NCBI RefSeq assembly: GCF_030271535.1
Contig: NZ_JASCXJ010000014.1
Location: forward strand, 84,791-148,790
Origin: Nocardiopsis sp. ATB16-24
Lineage (GTDB): Bacteria; Actinomycetota; Actinomycetes; Streptosporangiales; Streptosporangiaceae
DNA length: 64,000 nucleotides
Reading direction: 5' to 3'
The position numbers and the translations under genes are program-made. Under the pieces are notes generated by a model. The model searched no databases. It was not told the DNA's origin and saw only the letters and a list, made by a program, of their open reading frames with translations. Shown here one piece after another: positions 15,889-24,148 of the stretch; the stretch's first letter is position 1, and every line of letters starts with the position of its first letter.

Positions 15889-16422
15889 GTGGAGAAGCAT
15901 AGCGGGCGGCACCGCAAACGCCGTCAAAGTTGGGGCGAAGAGGTGCGTTGGATCATCGGGGCGGTGCTCGCCGCACTATTGTGCGGCCCCACCGATCGGA
16001 GCACACGACCGGTGACCGAGGTCCACCGGCCAATGCCCTCGCGGAGGGTGCGGGCAGACCGCGAACCTGCCCCAGCGCGAACCGCGGTCAAGAAGCGGGC
16101 GAGTATCCCGCAACATCGAACCCGAGAGGGGCAGCCGAGTACGGCTTCGCTCGTGGTGCCACCACAGCGGAGTCCATATACGGGGCCACGTGGGTGGTGT
16201 GAGGACGACGACGGGGTGCGCGGGGTGCGTCTCTACCTCGTTCGGCACGAGGACCTCGTCATCCGTACGCGCGGTGGGGAAGGGACGCGAGCGCACAGGG
16301 GGAAGACTGTCAATGGTCGAGGCTCAACGACACCACAGCCTCCGAGGGGCGGACGTGGTGGTGGAGGTGAGTTCGCTGAACTTGCCTTTTTGGTGCGGCG
16401 GTGGCAGGCGATCTCAACCTGA
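15889..16422 (+). CDS. Hypothetical basic protein, 177 aa
   Basis: GTG 15889 is preceded by a perfect AGGAGG at 15878-15883, which is the main support for expression. The protein begins with a basic stretch, then a single hydrophobic segment (around residues 20-32, WIIGAVLAALLCG), and the remainder is Arg/Pro-rich and low in complexity, ending in a Gly-rich region. This suggests a small membrane-tethered or secreted protein. I recognise no family. The 3' half may not be under coding constraint. Confidence 0.45.
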   Translation: MEKHSGRHRKRRQSWGEEVRWIIGAVLAALLCGPTDRSTRPVTEVHRPMPSRRVRADREPAPARTAVKKRASIPQHRTREGQPSTASLVVPPQRSPYTGPRGWCEDDDGVRGVRLYLVRHEDLVIRTRGGEGTRAHRGKTVNGRGSTTPQPPRGGRGGGGEFAELAFLVRRWQAIST

Positions 16423-16589
16423 GGGATAGATCTTTCGCCGGGGTGGCGCCGACCATGTTCACGGGTCGGCACCACCCTGACCTTGCTTGGGTAGGAAAAA
16501 GAGAATCCTTCAGGTGGCCCATCGACACCTGGCCCTGCCACCTCTGCACCACGGAGGGAGAAGGGGCCTCCTTCGCACGTCGTGTACAA

Positions 16590-16720
16590 AGCACGGGCCG
16601 TTGAAGGGCCCGTGCCTCCGCCTGTGACTGGGCCTTTCGGGGGCCCTGTGACTCCGCCGGTCAGTGGGCCGCTTTGAACGGCCCCTTCCGTGGGCGTTAT
16701 CAGTGCAGGTCGTTCGGGCT
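16590..16720. repeat. Cluster of GC-rich hairpins
   Basis: Several close inverted repeats of related sequence: CACGGGCC/GGCCCGTG around 16593-16615, GGGCCTTTCGGGGGCCC near 16629-16645, and GGGCCGCTTTGAACGGCCCC near 16667-16686. Together with GTGACTCCGCC-type spacers they look like three imperfect repeats of one hairpin unit. It lies downstream of the minus-strand DUF6461 genes and the mini-ORF and may act as a bidirectional terminator. It could also be translated as a Gly/Pro repeat on the minus strand, but I find no support for that. Confidence 0.45.
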
Positions 16721-16768
16721 CGGGGTGGGCCGATGAGAGCCCAGGCTTATACCCAGGCGGGGTCCTAT

Positions 16769-16837
16769 TCACGTAGGCGGGCGGGGCCGCTTCGACAGGC
16801 TTGGGCGGGGCTGCCACGGCAGCCCGTTGGTCCACAT
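16769..16837 (-). CDS. Mini-ORF, 22 aa, with perfect ribosome-binding site
   Basis: On the minus strand AAGGAGGTT ends about 4 nt before the ATG, a near-perfect anti-16S match and the strongest ribosome-binding site in this region. The peptide has two Trp and six Pro, and its C-terminal half is Arg/Lys/Pro-rich. It begins 65 nt after the stop of the DUF6461 gene at 16902 and is read in the same direction, so it may be the last cistron. Role unknown. Confidence 0.45.
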   Translation of the reverse strand: MWTNGLPWQPRPSLSKRPRPPT

Positions 16838-16901
16838 GACAACCTCCTTCTGAACACCAGGAAAGGATTCTCATAAGGCAGACCCTCGTGGTCTGTAAGA
16901 G

Positions 16902-17567
16902 TCAAGACATCGGAAAAAGAACGGCTACGGGAAGGTCTCCGGTTTCGACCGTGGCCTGGTCGATGGACAGCCCACAGTAGTCCCCGACCGCAGAGAACAC
17001 TGCTGGCAGGAGTTCTCTCTGATGCTGTTCCCAGTACAGTTCCACCTCGTCCTCTGTCGTGTCCAGTACGGAGGGGTAGACCGCCCCGGCTGCTTGCAAC
17101 GCGGCATCGAGCGCTGACCCGCAGCCGGTGTCCTGTCCGTACTCCACGCTGACGATGTGGCCTTCGAGGGTGGCGTGTGAGATGTAGGGGGGCGGGTCGT
17201 CCATGTTTCTGCTCACGCAGATGGTTTCCACCCCGGCCAGCTCGGTCATCGGTGGGCCGCCGTGACGGTGCAGGTGCCAGGTAGCCATGCCCCAGTCCTC
17301 CAGCACATACACCCAGTCCCCGCAGATGCCGTACATGGCGTATCTGACGTCCCAAGGTTTGACCCCGTCGGGAAGGGTCACCGATCGCCGGTCCTTGTAC
17401 AGGTAGCCTTCATCGAGCTGGAGGGGTTCTGCACCCAGACAGGTGAGGAAGTCCTCTGTGTCGATGTCTCGGGCCGCAGTGAGGGAGATACCGCCGAGCA
17501 TTCCGGGGATGCGGTTGTTCGGTCTTTGGTCGCTGTATTCGCCGATCCATCGGATTCCATTGCTCAT
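16902..17567 (-). CDS. DUF6461-like protein, tandem copy 1
   Basis: A 221-residue protein with the DUF6461-type start (IRWIGEYSDQ ... GGISLTAARDIDTEDFLTCL) and a Trp/Tyr-rich middle (YGICGDWVYVLEDWGMATWH). No enzymatic motif or membrane segment. It is a close paralogue, about three quarters identical, of the gene at 17803-18468, and the roughly 50 bp before each start are nearly the same. Function unknown. In actinomycetes such proteins occur in lineage-specific clusters and are sometimes compared with SMI1/KNR4-type immunity proteins; that comparison is only a suggestion here. Confidence 0.75.
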   Translation of the reverse strand: MSNGIRWIGEYSDQRPNNRIPGMLGGISLTAARDIDTEDFLTCLGAEPLQLDEGYLYKDRRSVTLPDGVKPWDVRYAMYGICGDWVYVLEDWGMATWHLHRHGGPPMTELAGVETICVSRNMDDPPPYISHATLEGHIVSVEYGQDTGCGSALDAALQAAGAVYPSVLDTTEDEVELYWEQHQRELLPAVFSAVGDYCGLSIDQATVETGDLPVAVLFPMS

Positions 17568-17802
17568 ACGGCCACGGTAGTAGGTAGCGGACTTGGCACG
17601 TCACCGTATCCGATTTCTCGGTTGTCCTCGCTGGGCCACTTGGCTTGCTGATCGTGTCTTGTTTCTGGGGTAAAAGAATTCATGTTCCCTGTACTCCCGG
17701 AGGTTGGAGCACGGCTTTCGGGGCTGACCTGGGTGCAATTGCTTGAGGAAACTTTTGTTTCGAACCCGGTACACACCAGAGTCCTCTCCCGGTCTGTATG
17801 GG

Positions 17803-18468
17803 TTAGGACAGCATGGGGAGAACCGCCAGGGGAAGGTTGCCCGCTTCGACCGTGGTTTGGTCGATGGACAGCCCGCAGTAGTTCCCGACTGCGGAGAACA
17901 CTGCTGGCAGGAGTTCTTTTCGATGCTGTTCCCAGTACAGGTGCACTTCGTCCTCTGTCGTGTCCAGTACGGAGGGGTAGACTGCCCCAGCCGTTTGTAG
18001 TGCGCCATCGAGCGCTGATCCGCAGCCGGTGTCCCCTCCGGACTCCACACTGACGATGTGGCCTTCGAGGGTGGCGTGTGAGATGTAGGGGGGCGGGTCG
18101 TGCCGGTTCAAACTCACACAGACGATTTCTGCCCCGGCCAGTGCGGACATCGGTGAACCGTCCCAATAGTGCAGATGCCAGGTCGCCATCTCCCAGTCCT
18201 CCAGCACGTACACCCAGTCCCCGCAGGTGCCGTACATGGCATAGTTGACGCGATCGGGGTGCATCCCCTCGGGAAGGTGCACTGATAGCCGGCCCTTGTA
18301 CGGATAGTGCTTGTCAAGCTGCGCGGGATCTGCGCCAAGACCACTGAGGAAGTCCTCTGTGTCGATGTCTCGGGCCGCAGTGAGGGAGATACCGCCGAGC
18401 ATTCCGGGGATGCGGTTGTCCGGACTCTGGTCGCTGTGTTCACCGATCCATCGGATTCCCTCGCTCAT
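17803..18468 (-). CDS. DUF6461-like protein, tandem copy 2
   Basis: A 221-residue paralogue of the 16902 gene, starting exactly 901 bp upstream of it in the direction of transcription. The most conserved blocks are the N-terminal 40 residues and the stretch PPPYISHATLEGHIVS through TTEDEVxLYWEQH. Divergence is concentrated at residues 43-70, 100-125 and the last few residues. Both copies keep their own start and upstream box, so they are probably transcribed separately. Recent duplication within the element is likely. Confidence 0.75.
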   Translation of the reverse strand: MSEGIRWIGEHSDQSPDNRIPGMLGGISLTAARDIDTEDFLSGLGADPAQLDKHYPYKGRLSVHLPEGMHPDRVNYAMYGTCGDWVYVLEDWEMATWHLHYWDGSPMSALAGAEIVCVSLNRHDPPPYISHATLEGHIVSVESGGDTGCGSALDGALQTAGAVYPSVLDTTEDEVHLYWEQHRKELLPAVFSAVGNYCGLSIDQTTVEAGNLPLAVLPMLS

Positions 18469-18616
18469 ACGGCCACGGTAGTAGGTAGCGGACTTGGCAC
18501 GTCACCGTATCCGGCGTTCTCGACTCTTGGGCCGACCAGCAGAGCGTGCGACTTGCTGATTATGCCTTTTTCTCGGGCTAAGGAGGCTTGTGTTCTGCGT
18601 AATTCGCAAGACATAG

Positions 18617-18657
18617 AGTGAACCTTTTTCATCCTGAAGATGCAGGTCACAGCCTCG
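18617..18657. repeat. Orphan end of the neighbouring IS5-type element
   Basis: GTGAACCTTTTTCATCCTG, then AAGATGCAGGTCACAGCCTC, is an inverted copy of the right end of the IS at 18696-19596 including about 20 bp of its flank, with one base changed (A for G in GAGCC). It lies 40 bp outside the left end. It marks either an earlier insertion that decayed or an imperfect rearrangement at this spot. Confidence 0.6.
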
Positions 18658-18695
18658 TGTTCCGAGCCTCTAAAGAATCCGGCACGGAACACACT

Positions 18696-19596
18696 GAGCC
18701 TTTTTCATCCTGCTTCTTTGAGTTGAAGAACGAGCACGGCTCGGGTGATCTCTCCGACCCGCTGCGGGCAGCACCGCAGCCGACGTAGGACATCCCAGTT
18801 CTTGAGTTGCGCGATGGCCCTCTCACCAGGCGAGCGGAGCTTGGCGTGGGCGGAATTGGCGTCCTTCTTCCACTGCGGCTTGCCCCGGCCCTTGAACGGG
18901 CACAACACCGCCTCCGACAACCCCACGTACCCCTTGTCGCCCAGTCCGAGCAGGCCCGCGGCTTTGCTGCGTTCAGCGATCCTCCACACCCGGGCGGCCC
19001 TGGTGTCGTGCACCGATCCCAGCAGCGACCACGAGGTCCACAAGAGCTCCCCGTCCGGTGCGGCCACCACCTGGACGTTCATGCCGTGTTGCTTGTGCTT
19101 GCCGGAATAGAACGGGCGGTCGGCCGCCACGCGGTCGCAGGCGATCAAGGTGCCGTCCACGATCACGTATCCCCACCCTTTGCGGCGTGCTCGGCGTAGC
19201 CCTTGTCCGAGGGCGGGCGCTTGCTCAGCGAGCAGGGCCGTGGTCTCGCGCACGTAGCGCCAGGCGGTCGTGGTGCCCACCTCGAAACCGGCTGCGACCT
19301 GGGTGAACGTCTCGCCTTTGTACAGGTGGACCAGGACGAGTAGAGCCTGCTGCGCGGGGTTCAGGCGCCGCCATCGGGAACCGGTCTTCTTACGGTGGGC
19401 GCGGATGGTGCGGGCAGCCAGGTTCAGGGTTCGGCGTGACAAGGGCAGGCAGGCGCGGTAGAACAGCATGTGGAGCCTCTGGTGGGGCAGGTTTTCTTGG
19501 TCGTTAACCCGTCTACCAGGGGCTTCTTGCTGTCAGGGGTGGTTCCGGGGAGCTGGTACGAGGCTGTGACCTGCATCTTCAGGATGAAAAAGGCTC
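18696..19596 (-). mobile_element. Complete IS5-family insertion sequence, 901 bp
   Basis: Perfect 17-bp terminal inverted repeats, GAGCCTTTTTCATCCTG, lie at 18696-18712 and 19580-19596, and the element is flanked by 3-bp direct repeats ACT (18693-18695, 19597-19599). A 3-bp ANT target duplication fits the ISL2 group of the IS5 family. It carries one transposase gene on the minus strand, intact from start to stop, so it may be active. Confidence 0.85.
18705..19469 (-). CDS. IS5-family DDE transposase
   Basis: A 254-residue transposase. An N-terminal helical DNA-binding part (YKGETFTQVAAGFEVGTTTAWRYV, HTH at about 60-85) is followed by the DDE domain: VIVDGTLIACDRV (first Asp), LLGLGDKGYVGL (second Asp) and the region SPGERAIAQLKNWDVLRR carrying the Glu (YREK-like). 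Length and layout fit the ISL2-type subgroup with a DDE_Tnp_4-like domain. It lies within the 901-bp IS; the stop is only 9 bp from the left inverted repeat. Confidence 0.88.
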   Translation of the reverse strand: MLFYRACLPLSRRTLNLAARTIRAHRKKTGSRWRRLNPAQQALLVLVHLYKGETFTQVAAGFEVGTTTAWRYVRETTALLAEQAPALGQGLRRARRKGWGYVIVDGTLIACDRVAADRPFYSGKHKQHGMNVQVVAAPDGELLWTSWSLLGSVHDTRAARVWRIAERSKAAGLLGLGDKGYVGLSEAVLCPFKGRGKPQWKKDANSAHAKLRSPGERAIAQLKNWDVLRRLRCCPQRVGEITRAVLVLQLKEAG

Positions 19597-19681
19597 ACTG
19601 TGATCCAGCGGAGGCCTGGCCGGTGAACCAGAACTGAGCCGCTTTGGGCCGAGGCTCTGAGCCTCGTGTGTGGAGCCTTTT

Positions 19682-20398
19682 CTATTCACCACAATCTGCT
19701 TTGTACAGCGTGGCTTTCGGATGGAACTCGGGTAGCTTCAGATCGGTTATTCGGACACATATCTGCCCGTGTCCTCCGACAGGCGGATACTCCACAGTCA
19801 TGGTGCTCAGCAAGGCGATACCACTATCGGTATGGAGTTCTGCTGCCTGCGGTGTGCCAGCCACAGTTCCGGCCACGGTCCCGAACGCCAGGAGGTCGGC
19901 GCCGTCGTCGCAGGTTTCCTGGATGTCGATCCGCCAGTGCTCTTGTGCGGTGCTGATCAGGGCGCGGCTTCGGTGGCCGAGCCTGCCCAGCGCAGGACGG
20001 TGGACGTGAACGTGATCGGCGATCGCGCAGCACAGGCGGACTTCGTCCTGAGTGCGGAAGAATCCGGGGGAGGGCCGGAAGTTCAGTGCGTCCTCGATGA
20101 GTTCCAGCGCAGCCTCCTGTACTGCGCTGTCGCTCGTTTGCGCGATCTGGAGCAGGAAAGGAGTGGCCGACACGGCAGAGGGGAGGACGGTGCCGCTGTG
20201 ATCGTGAATGATTCCTCCTCCGGCCAAGCGGGATGCCGCTGAGGCCGCCTCCAGGCGCCCTCGTGCGCGGGCGATGCTGCGAAGGCCTTCCCTGGCAGCT
20301 GCAGGGCGGTAGTAGTCCGCGGGACCGGGGAAAGAATCCCAGTCGACGGCTTCGACGGCATCGACCATGTCAGCGTTGTCCTGCCGTGTTCGTCTCAT
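19682..20398 (-). CDS. HEAT-repeat-like protein
   Basis: A 238-residue protein. The middle (AASAASRLAGGGIIHDHSG, AVSATPFLLQIAQTSDSAVQ, EAALELIEDAL) has the periodicity of HEAT/Armadillo repeats, as in many actinomycete proteins of unknown role. The C-terminal third turns beta-rich. No catalytic motif or membrane segment. Its stop lies in the direction of the IS, and the gene seems intact. It ends 18 nt from the next minus-strand gene's stop-side neighbour, so the two may be co-transcribed. Confidence 0.65.
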   Translation of the reverse strand: MRRTRQDNADMVDAVEAVDWDSFPGPADYYRPAAAREGLRSIARARGRLEAASAASRLAGGGIIHDHSGTVLPSAVSATPFLLQIAQTSDSAVQEAALELIEDALNFRPSPGFFRTQDEVRLCCAIADHVHVHRPALGRLGHRSRALISTAQEHWRIDIQETCDDGADLLAFGTVAGTVAGTPQAAELHTDSGIALLSTMTVEYPPVGGHGQICVRITDLKLPEFHPKATLYKADCGE

Positions 20399-20416
20399 GT
20401 CCGCTCGTGCTCGGCG

Positions 20417-21267
20417 CTACTGCATGACGGTGCGGTGGGGATGTTCCGGGGAGGCGGGACAGTAGTGGAGACCCAGGGAATAGCCGCGGCTGATGACGAG
20501 GCGCTCCAGACCGCCCGGTTCCATGCTGCCGATCTGGAACAGGTGTTCCATGGGGGTGCCACACTCGCACTCGATGGGGACGGGGTCGGTGAGGCTCCAG
20601 CGGTGGTAGCCGCCGAGCTTCATACCTCTCCGGTGGGCAAGATCGTAAAAGTAGCTGGGCTTGAGGACCACGTGCCCAGTCTGGGGGACGTCTTCCTCCC
20701 ACTCCTCAATGCGGACGGCGAGTTCTTCGGGCAGGAAGGCGTCGGAGGGGTAGTCGGTGATCTCCTCGAGAGCCAGGAGACAGGGCGGGAGCGTGTACTC
20801 CTGGGCGGCGGTGTGCGCGAGCGGTTGTTCCCGGAGCGGTCGCAGGTTCGCTGTGTCGTGTCGCGAGCGGATGGTGAGCCAGGGGGTGTAACCGTGCCCG
20901 AAGGCGTCAAGCGGCTGCGGATGGCGGTTAGGGCACCACAGGACCTGGAGGAGTTCGGCTCCCCCTGGGAGGGCGTGTTCGTCGGGCAGGTCACAGGCGA
21001 ACAGTTGGAGCACCGGCTGCAGGGCGACGGGCGCGTCGAAGTGGGTTTCCTCGGCTCCCCGTGGGGCGTCGAAGCCGTAATGGAGGAATTCGCAAGTGGG
21101 CCAGGGTTCGTCGGTGGGCCACAGGAGAGGGCCGCCGACGGAGCTGTCCTGAGGTCCGGGTTTCCCAGGTGGGGGTGGAGCAGGAGTGCGGGTGTGCCGT
21201 ACTCGTGGAGTTCGGGGAAGACGCTGAGGAGCTGGTCGCGTCCGGTCAAGACGGTGGATTCGGGCAT
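20417..21267 (-). pseudogene. DUF1963-like (YwqG-type) gene with a frameshift
   Basis: The N-terminal frame (from ATG 21267: TVLTGRDQLLSVFPELHEYG, TPALLLHPH) and the downstream frame (GKPGPQDSSVGGPLLWP, TDEPWPTC, ending 20417) are parts of one DUF1963-like protein but are out of register by one base. The break is at a 5-base C run (plus-strand G run near 21171-21175); six C would restore it. The downstream part is otherwise well preserved, including YPSDAFLPEEL and PMEHLFQIGSME. It is either a true lesion, a phase-variable tract or a sequencing error. Function of the family is not known in detail. Confidence 0.65.
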
Positions 21268-21469
21268 GGAGGGAGCCTTGATCAGGGAGGTGGTGTTGTG
21301 TCAGGAGCAGGGTAGCTCTGCTGGGTGACAGCCTGGCCTGCGATGGGCCGTGGGGACGCCTGGCACATCTGGGCTGGCCCTGACCGGCCGTATCGGGGCA
21401 GCTGTGGGGTGCTGGTGGGCGGGCATGGCCCTGCACCGGTGCGGGCCCACAGGGTCATGGATCGGCAAA

Positions 21470-21790
21470 GTGCTCCGGCAGGTCAACCCCCACCTGCACC
21501 CACCTTGTACTGGGGAGCACACCAGGAGCACACATGGCCCAAAAACACCGCGAGGGCCTCGACTGAGGTCCTCACTCACCCCCTCTGACCAGGGGTTTTG
21601 TGGCGCACCCGGCAGGATTCGAACCTGCGACCGTCGGATTAGAAGTCCGGCGCTCTGGTGTTGCCACGTGTCATTTCGTGCCGTTGCGTGCCGCCCCATC
21701 CGATCAGCCGTGCCGTCTGAGACCGTGTGATGTCGTTTGGTGTCGTGTCAGTACAGAACTGCGGAGCATGAACGGAGCACACACGTGCGG
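21470..21790. other. att-like site 2: tRNA-Arg 3' fragment with arm repeats
   Basis: Minus strand 21657-21601 reads from the end of the D arm through the anticodon arm (loop CUUCUAA, anticodon UCU) and T arm to CCA; the 5' half is missing. GGAGCA-N5-GGAGCA repeats flank it at about 21515-21531 and 21764-21780. Their spacing and their distances from the core match site 1 closely, and about 60 bp around the core (CCCCTCTGACC...GGGTTTTG) plus the stretch after it (CCGATCAGCCGTGCCGTCTG) are shared. It separates the second and third element blocks. No complete tRNA gene exists in the window. Confidence 0.72.
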
Positions 21791-21893
21791 CCGCTGGCGT
21801 CCGATGGCACCTCGCGAGGTCCCCACGAGCAGGGAGCCACCTTCCGTCACACGGTGAAGAGACCACCACCCACGCCCCCAAGAGATAGTGCCC

Positions 21894-22840
21894 ATGTCAT
21901 CCACGCCGTTGTTCTCCACCTACCGTCAGGGCGAACACCGCATCACCTTGTCCATGCTCCCGGTCTTCGAACGCGTCGGCCTGTTCCTGACCGAGGAGAT
22001 CCTCTCCTGAGTCTCCAGCGAGTCCACCTTGAAGACGGTTGCCTTCACCAACCAACCCGCGACCGGAACGGGCTCGATTCCCGACGCACGGATCTCCGCT
22101 GACTTCACCTACCTGCCTGATGTCAAGATCGCCCATGGCACGGTCGATGAGAAACAACTGCGCGCCCACCTGAAAACCCTGGTGGAGGGGCCAAGGCAGT
22201 TGCTGTTCGTTCTCACACCCGATGCGACACAGCCACCGGTGACCGCCTCGCTGGCGGACCAGCGGCTGGTGTGGTTCAACTTCGCCGCGTTGCACGACGC
22301 CATCACCGCGGTCCTGGACGATGCCCTGCTCGCCCCGTCCGAGCGAGACCGGTTCCTGTTGCGGCAACCGTAGACCCTGTTCGACAACGACGGGGCTGCT
22401 CACCACCAACGAGGTGGTCGTCCTCGTCGCCGGCCTGGCCTACGACGAGTACCTGGACACCGGCGCCTACATCTGCCAGTCCTGCCGCTTCTTCCGGGAC
22501 GGGTTGACCTACATGGTTTTCTACGCCCAGCAGGCCATCCATCCCGAGATCGCCCGTATCGAAGCCTGCGAGGATCAAGTGCCGTTCACCTATGTCGAGA
22601 GGTCGACCAGCGTGAGGCCAAAGGTGGAATCGATGTGCGTGTCGGCGCTGTGACCCGCAGCGCCCTGGACACGGGAGTACGGGAGGAAGGCGAGGAGTAC
22701 ATGGTGTTCCTGCCCCAGGCCCGGAGGATGCCGCGACCGTGGTGTTGGAAGCGCTGGTGGTCAACAACAAAGTGACAGCTTCTGGTCGTCCACGGGCACG
22801 GACGATGAGCCAGAGCTACGTGCCCTTGGCCAAACTGCGC
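21894..22840 (+). pseudogene. Decayed restriction-nuclease-like gene
   Basis: From ATG 21894 the frame reads STPLFSTYRQGEHRITLSML and VFERVGLFLTEEILS, then hits TGA 22008. It continues in the same frame through PDARISADFTYLPDVKIAHG to TAG 22371, then shifts frame to GLLTTNEVVVLVAGLAYDEY, and its tail (VVNNKVTASGRPRA ... MSQSYVPLAKL) reaches about 22840. The DARIS...DVK segment resembles a PD-(D/E)xK nuclease core. It is recognisable as one roughly 300-residue gene with two stops and at least one frameshift. It lies directly upstream of the CBASS genes, so it may be a discarded defence gene. Confidence 0.7.
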
Positions 22841-22936
22841 CACACGGAGCGCAAACCAGTGACTTGGAGAGTCCCTGAGCTTTCTGATGGCCCAAGCGAG
22901 AAGCAGATTGTCGGTACCAGCAGTTACCGTTCGGGC

Positions 22937-24148
22937 ATGGGCAAATCGGGGCCGAGCGAGGTCCGCCGTAAAGACATCGGCGACACCACGTACCGGAACA
23001 TCTGGGTCAGGGCAGCAGGGCGTTGTGTCCTTTGCTCGACCTACCTCCTAGACGCGAGGTTCCACTATCACTCGGCCAAAGCGGTCGGCGAGGTCGCGCA
23101 CAACGTCGGTGCCACCGACACAGCGGGATCCCCGAGAGGCAAGAGCGCCCTGACACTCGAGCAGCGTGCAGCGGAGGACAACCTCCTCCTGCTCTGTCAC
23201 TCCTGTCACAAGGCGATCGACGATCCCGCGAACGTAGAGATGTTCACCCAAGAGTGGCTCTTGGCACGAAAGCTCGAACACGAACTCCGCGTCCACCGGG
23301 TCACGAACTTCGCGACACTGCAGAAGACGCTCGTTCTCGCCAACCGAGGCATGCTCCGCGGAGCTCCCATCTCCGTGACCGACCGGCAAATCACTGAGGC
23401 ACTTGTAGACGCAGGTCTTGTGGCTCACGTGAGAGATGGTTGGCGCACTGACGTCGTCATCGAGCTCGACGACGAACCGTCAGCCCCTTACGCATGGGAG
23501 CGCGGTTGCCACCTGATCGATCGGGGAATCGAAAAACTGGAGACGGGAATCAAACAAGGCGGGATAGACCACGTCTCCGTGTTCGCGCTCACGTATATAC
23601 CGTGGCTCGTCTACCTTGGCTCCCGACTGGACGACACTCTCACAGTGAAGGTCTTCGATCACGACCGCAAGGGGCGAGACCGGGCTTGGTGCTGGAAACA
23701 GCCGACAAGATCCCCGGTTTCCTTCGGGTCGATCATCGCAACCCCTGAGCCAGAGGACGCCGAAGAGGTCGTCGTGGTTCTCAACGTTTCTGGGACGGTC
23801 AAGACTTCCCGTATCCCCAAGAACCTCACGAATCTACCTGTCATCAAGCTCCGACCAGACGAGGAGACCCCCAAACCCGGGATTATCGAGACAGAAGTGG
23901 ATCTCGACGCCGCAGCGGAGGCCTGGATCGGGCTGCTGGCGAAAGTAGAGGAAAAGTGGCCTAACGCGCGCATCCTCCATGTGATCGGCCCTATCCCTGC
24001 GAGCCTTGCGGTGCGTGTTGGCATGCACCGGATGAGAAGTGCCCAGGCCGAACTCATCGTTTACCACCTCGACGGTGATACCTATCATCCCGCCCCAGCC
24101 ATCACTGATACGAACAACTTGCAGGACTGCGGAGTTTCATGCAATTGA
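22937..24148 (+). CDS. cap5: CBASS effector: HNH endonuclease-SAVED fusion (Cap5-like)
   Basis: A 403-residue protein. The N-terminal HNH nuclease has CVLC near residue 34, an AHNVGA segment, and LLLLCHSCHKAID supplying the second CxxC and final His. The C-terminal half (about 200-400) is a SAVED domain, which binds cyclic oligonucleotides; the segment VRVGMHRMRSAQAELIVYHL is typical. In Cap5 proteins ligand binding to SAVED activates HNH cutting of cellular DNA, causing abortive infection. ATG 22937 is chosen because the upstream open frame belongs to the pseudogene tail; no strong ribosome-binding site is visible. Its stop overlaps the mini-ORF at 24139, and the CD-NTase and Cap2 genes follow. 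Confidence 0.88.
   Translation: MGKSGPSEVRRKDIGDTTYRNIWVRAAGRCVLCSTYLLDARFHYHSAKAVGEVAHNVGATDTAGSPRGKSALTLEQRAAEDNLLLLCHSCHKAIDDPANVEMFTQEWLLARKLEHELRVHRVTNFATLQKTLVLANRGMLRGAPISVTDRQITEALVDAGLVAHVRDGWRTDVVIELDDEPSAPYAWERGCHLIDRGIEKLETGIKQGGIDHVSVFALTYIPWLVYLGSRLDDTLTVKVFDHDRKGRDRAWCWKQPTRSPVSFGSIIATPEPEDAEEVVVVLNVSGTVKTSRIPKNLTNLPVIKLRPDEETPKPGIIETEVDLDAAAEAWIGLLAKVEEKWPNARILHVIGPIPASLAVRVGMHRMRSAQAELIVYHLDGDTYHPAPAITDTNNLQDCGVSCN

Larger units (their letters stand above)
16902..18520 (-). repeat. Tandem ~0.9-kb direct repeat
   Basis: The unit consists of a DUF6461 gene plus about 50 bp of upstream sequence (CATACGGCCACGGTAGTAGG ... CACGTCACCGTATCCG on the plus strand), present at about 17565-17612 and 18466-18513. 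Unit spacing is 901 bp. The shared upstream box implies common regulation or a duplicated promoter. Confidence 0.7.

Noticed and set aside
16233..16874. Minus-strand 213-codon frame with Gly/Pro repeats as a collagen-like protein
   Set aside because: It spans the hairpin cluster and overlaps the better-supported GTG 15889 gene; no ribosome-binding site at its start.
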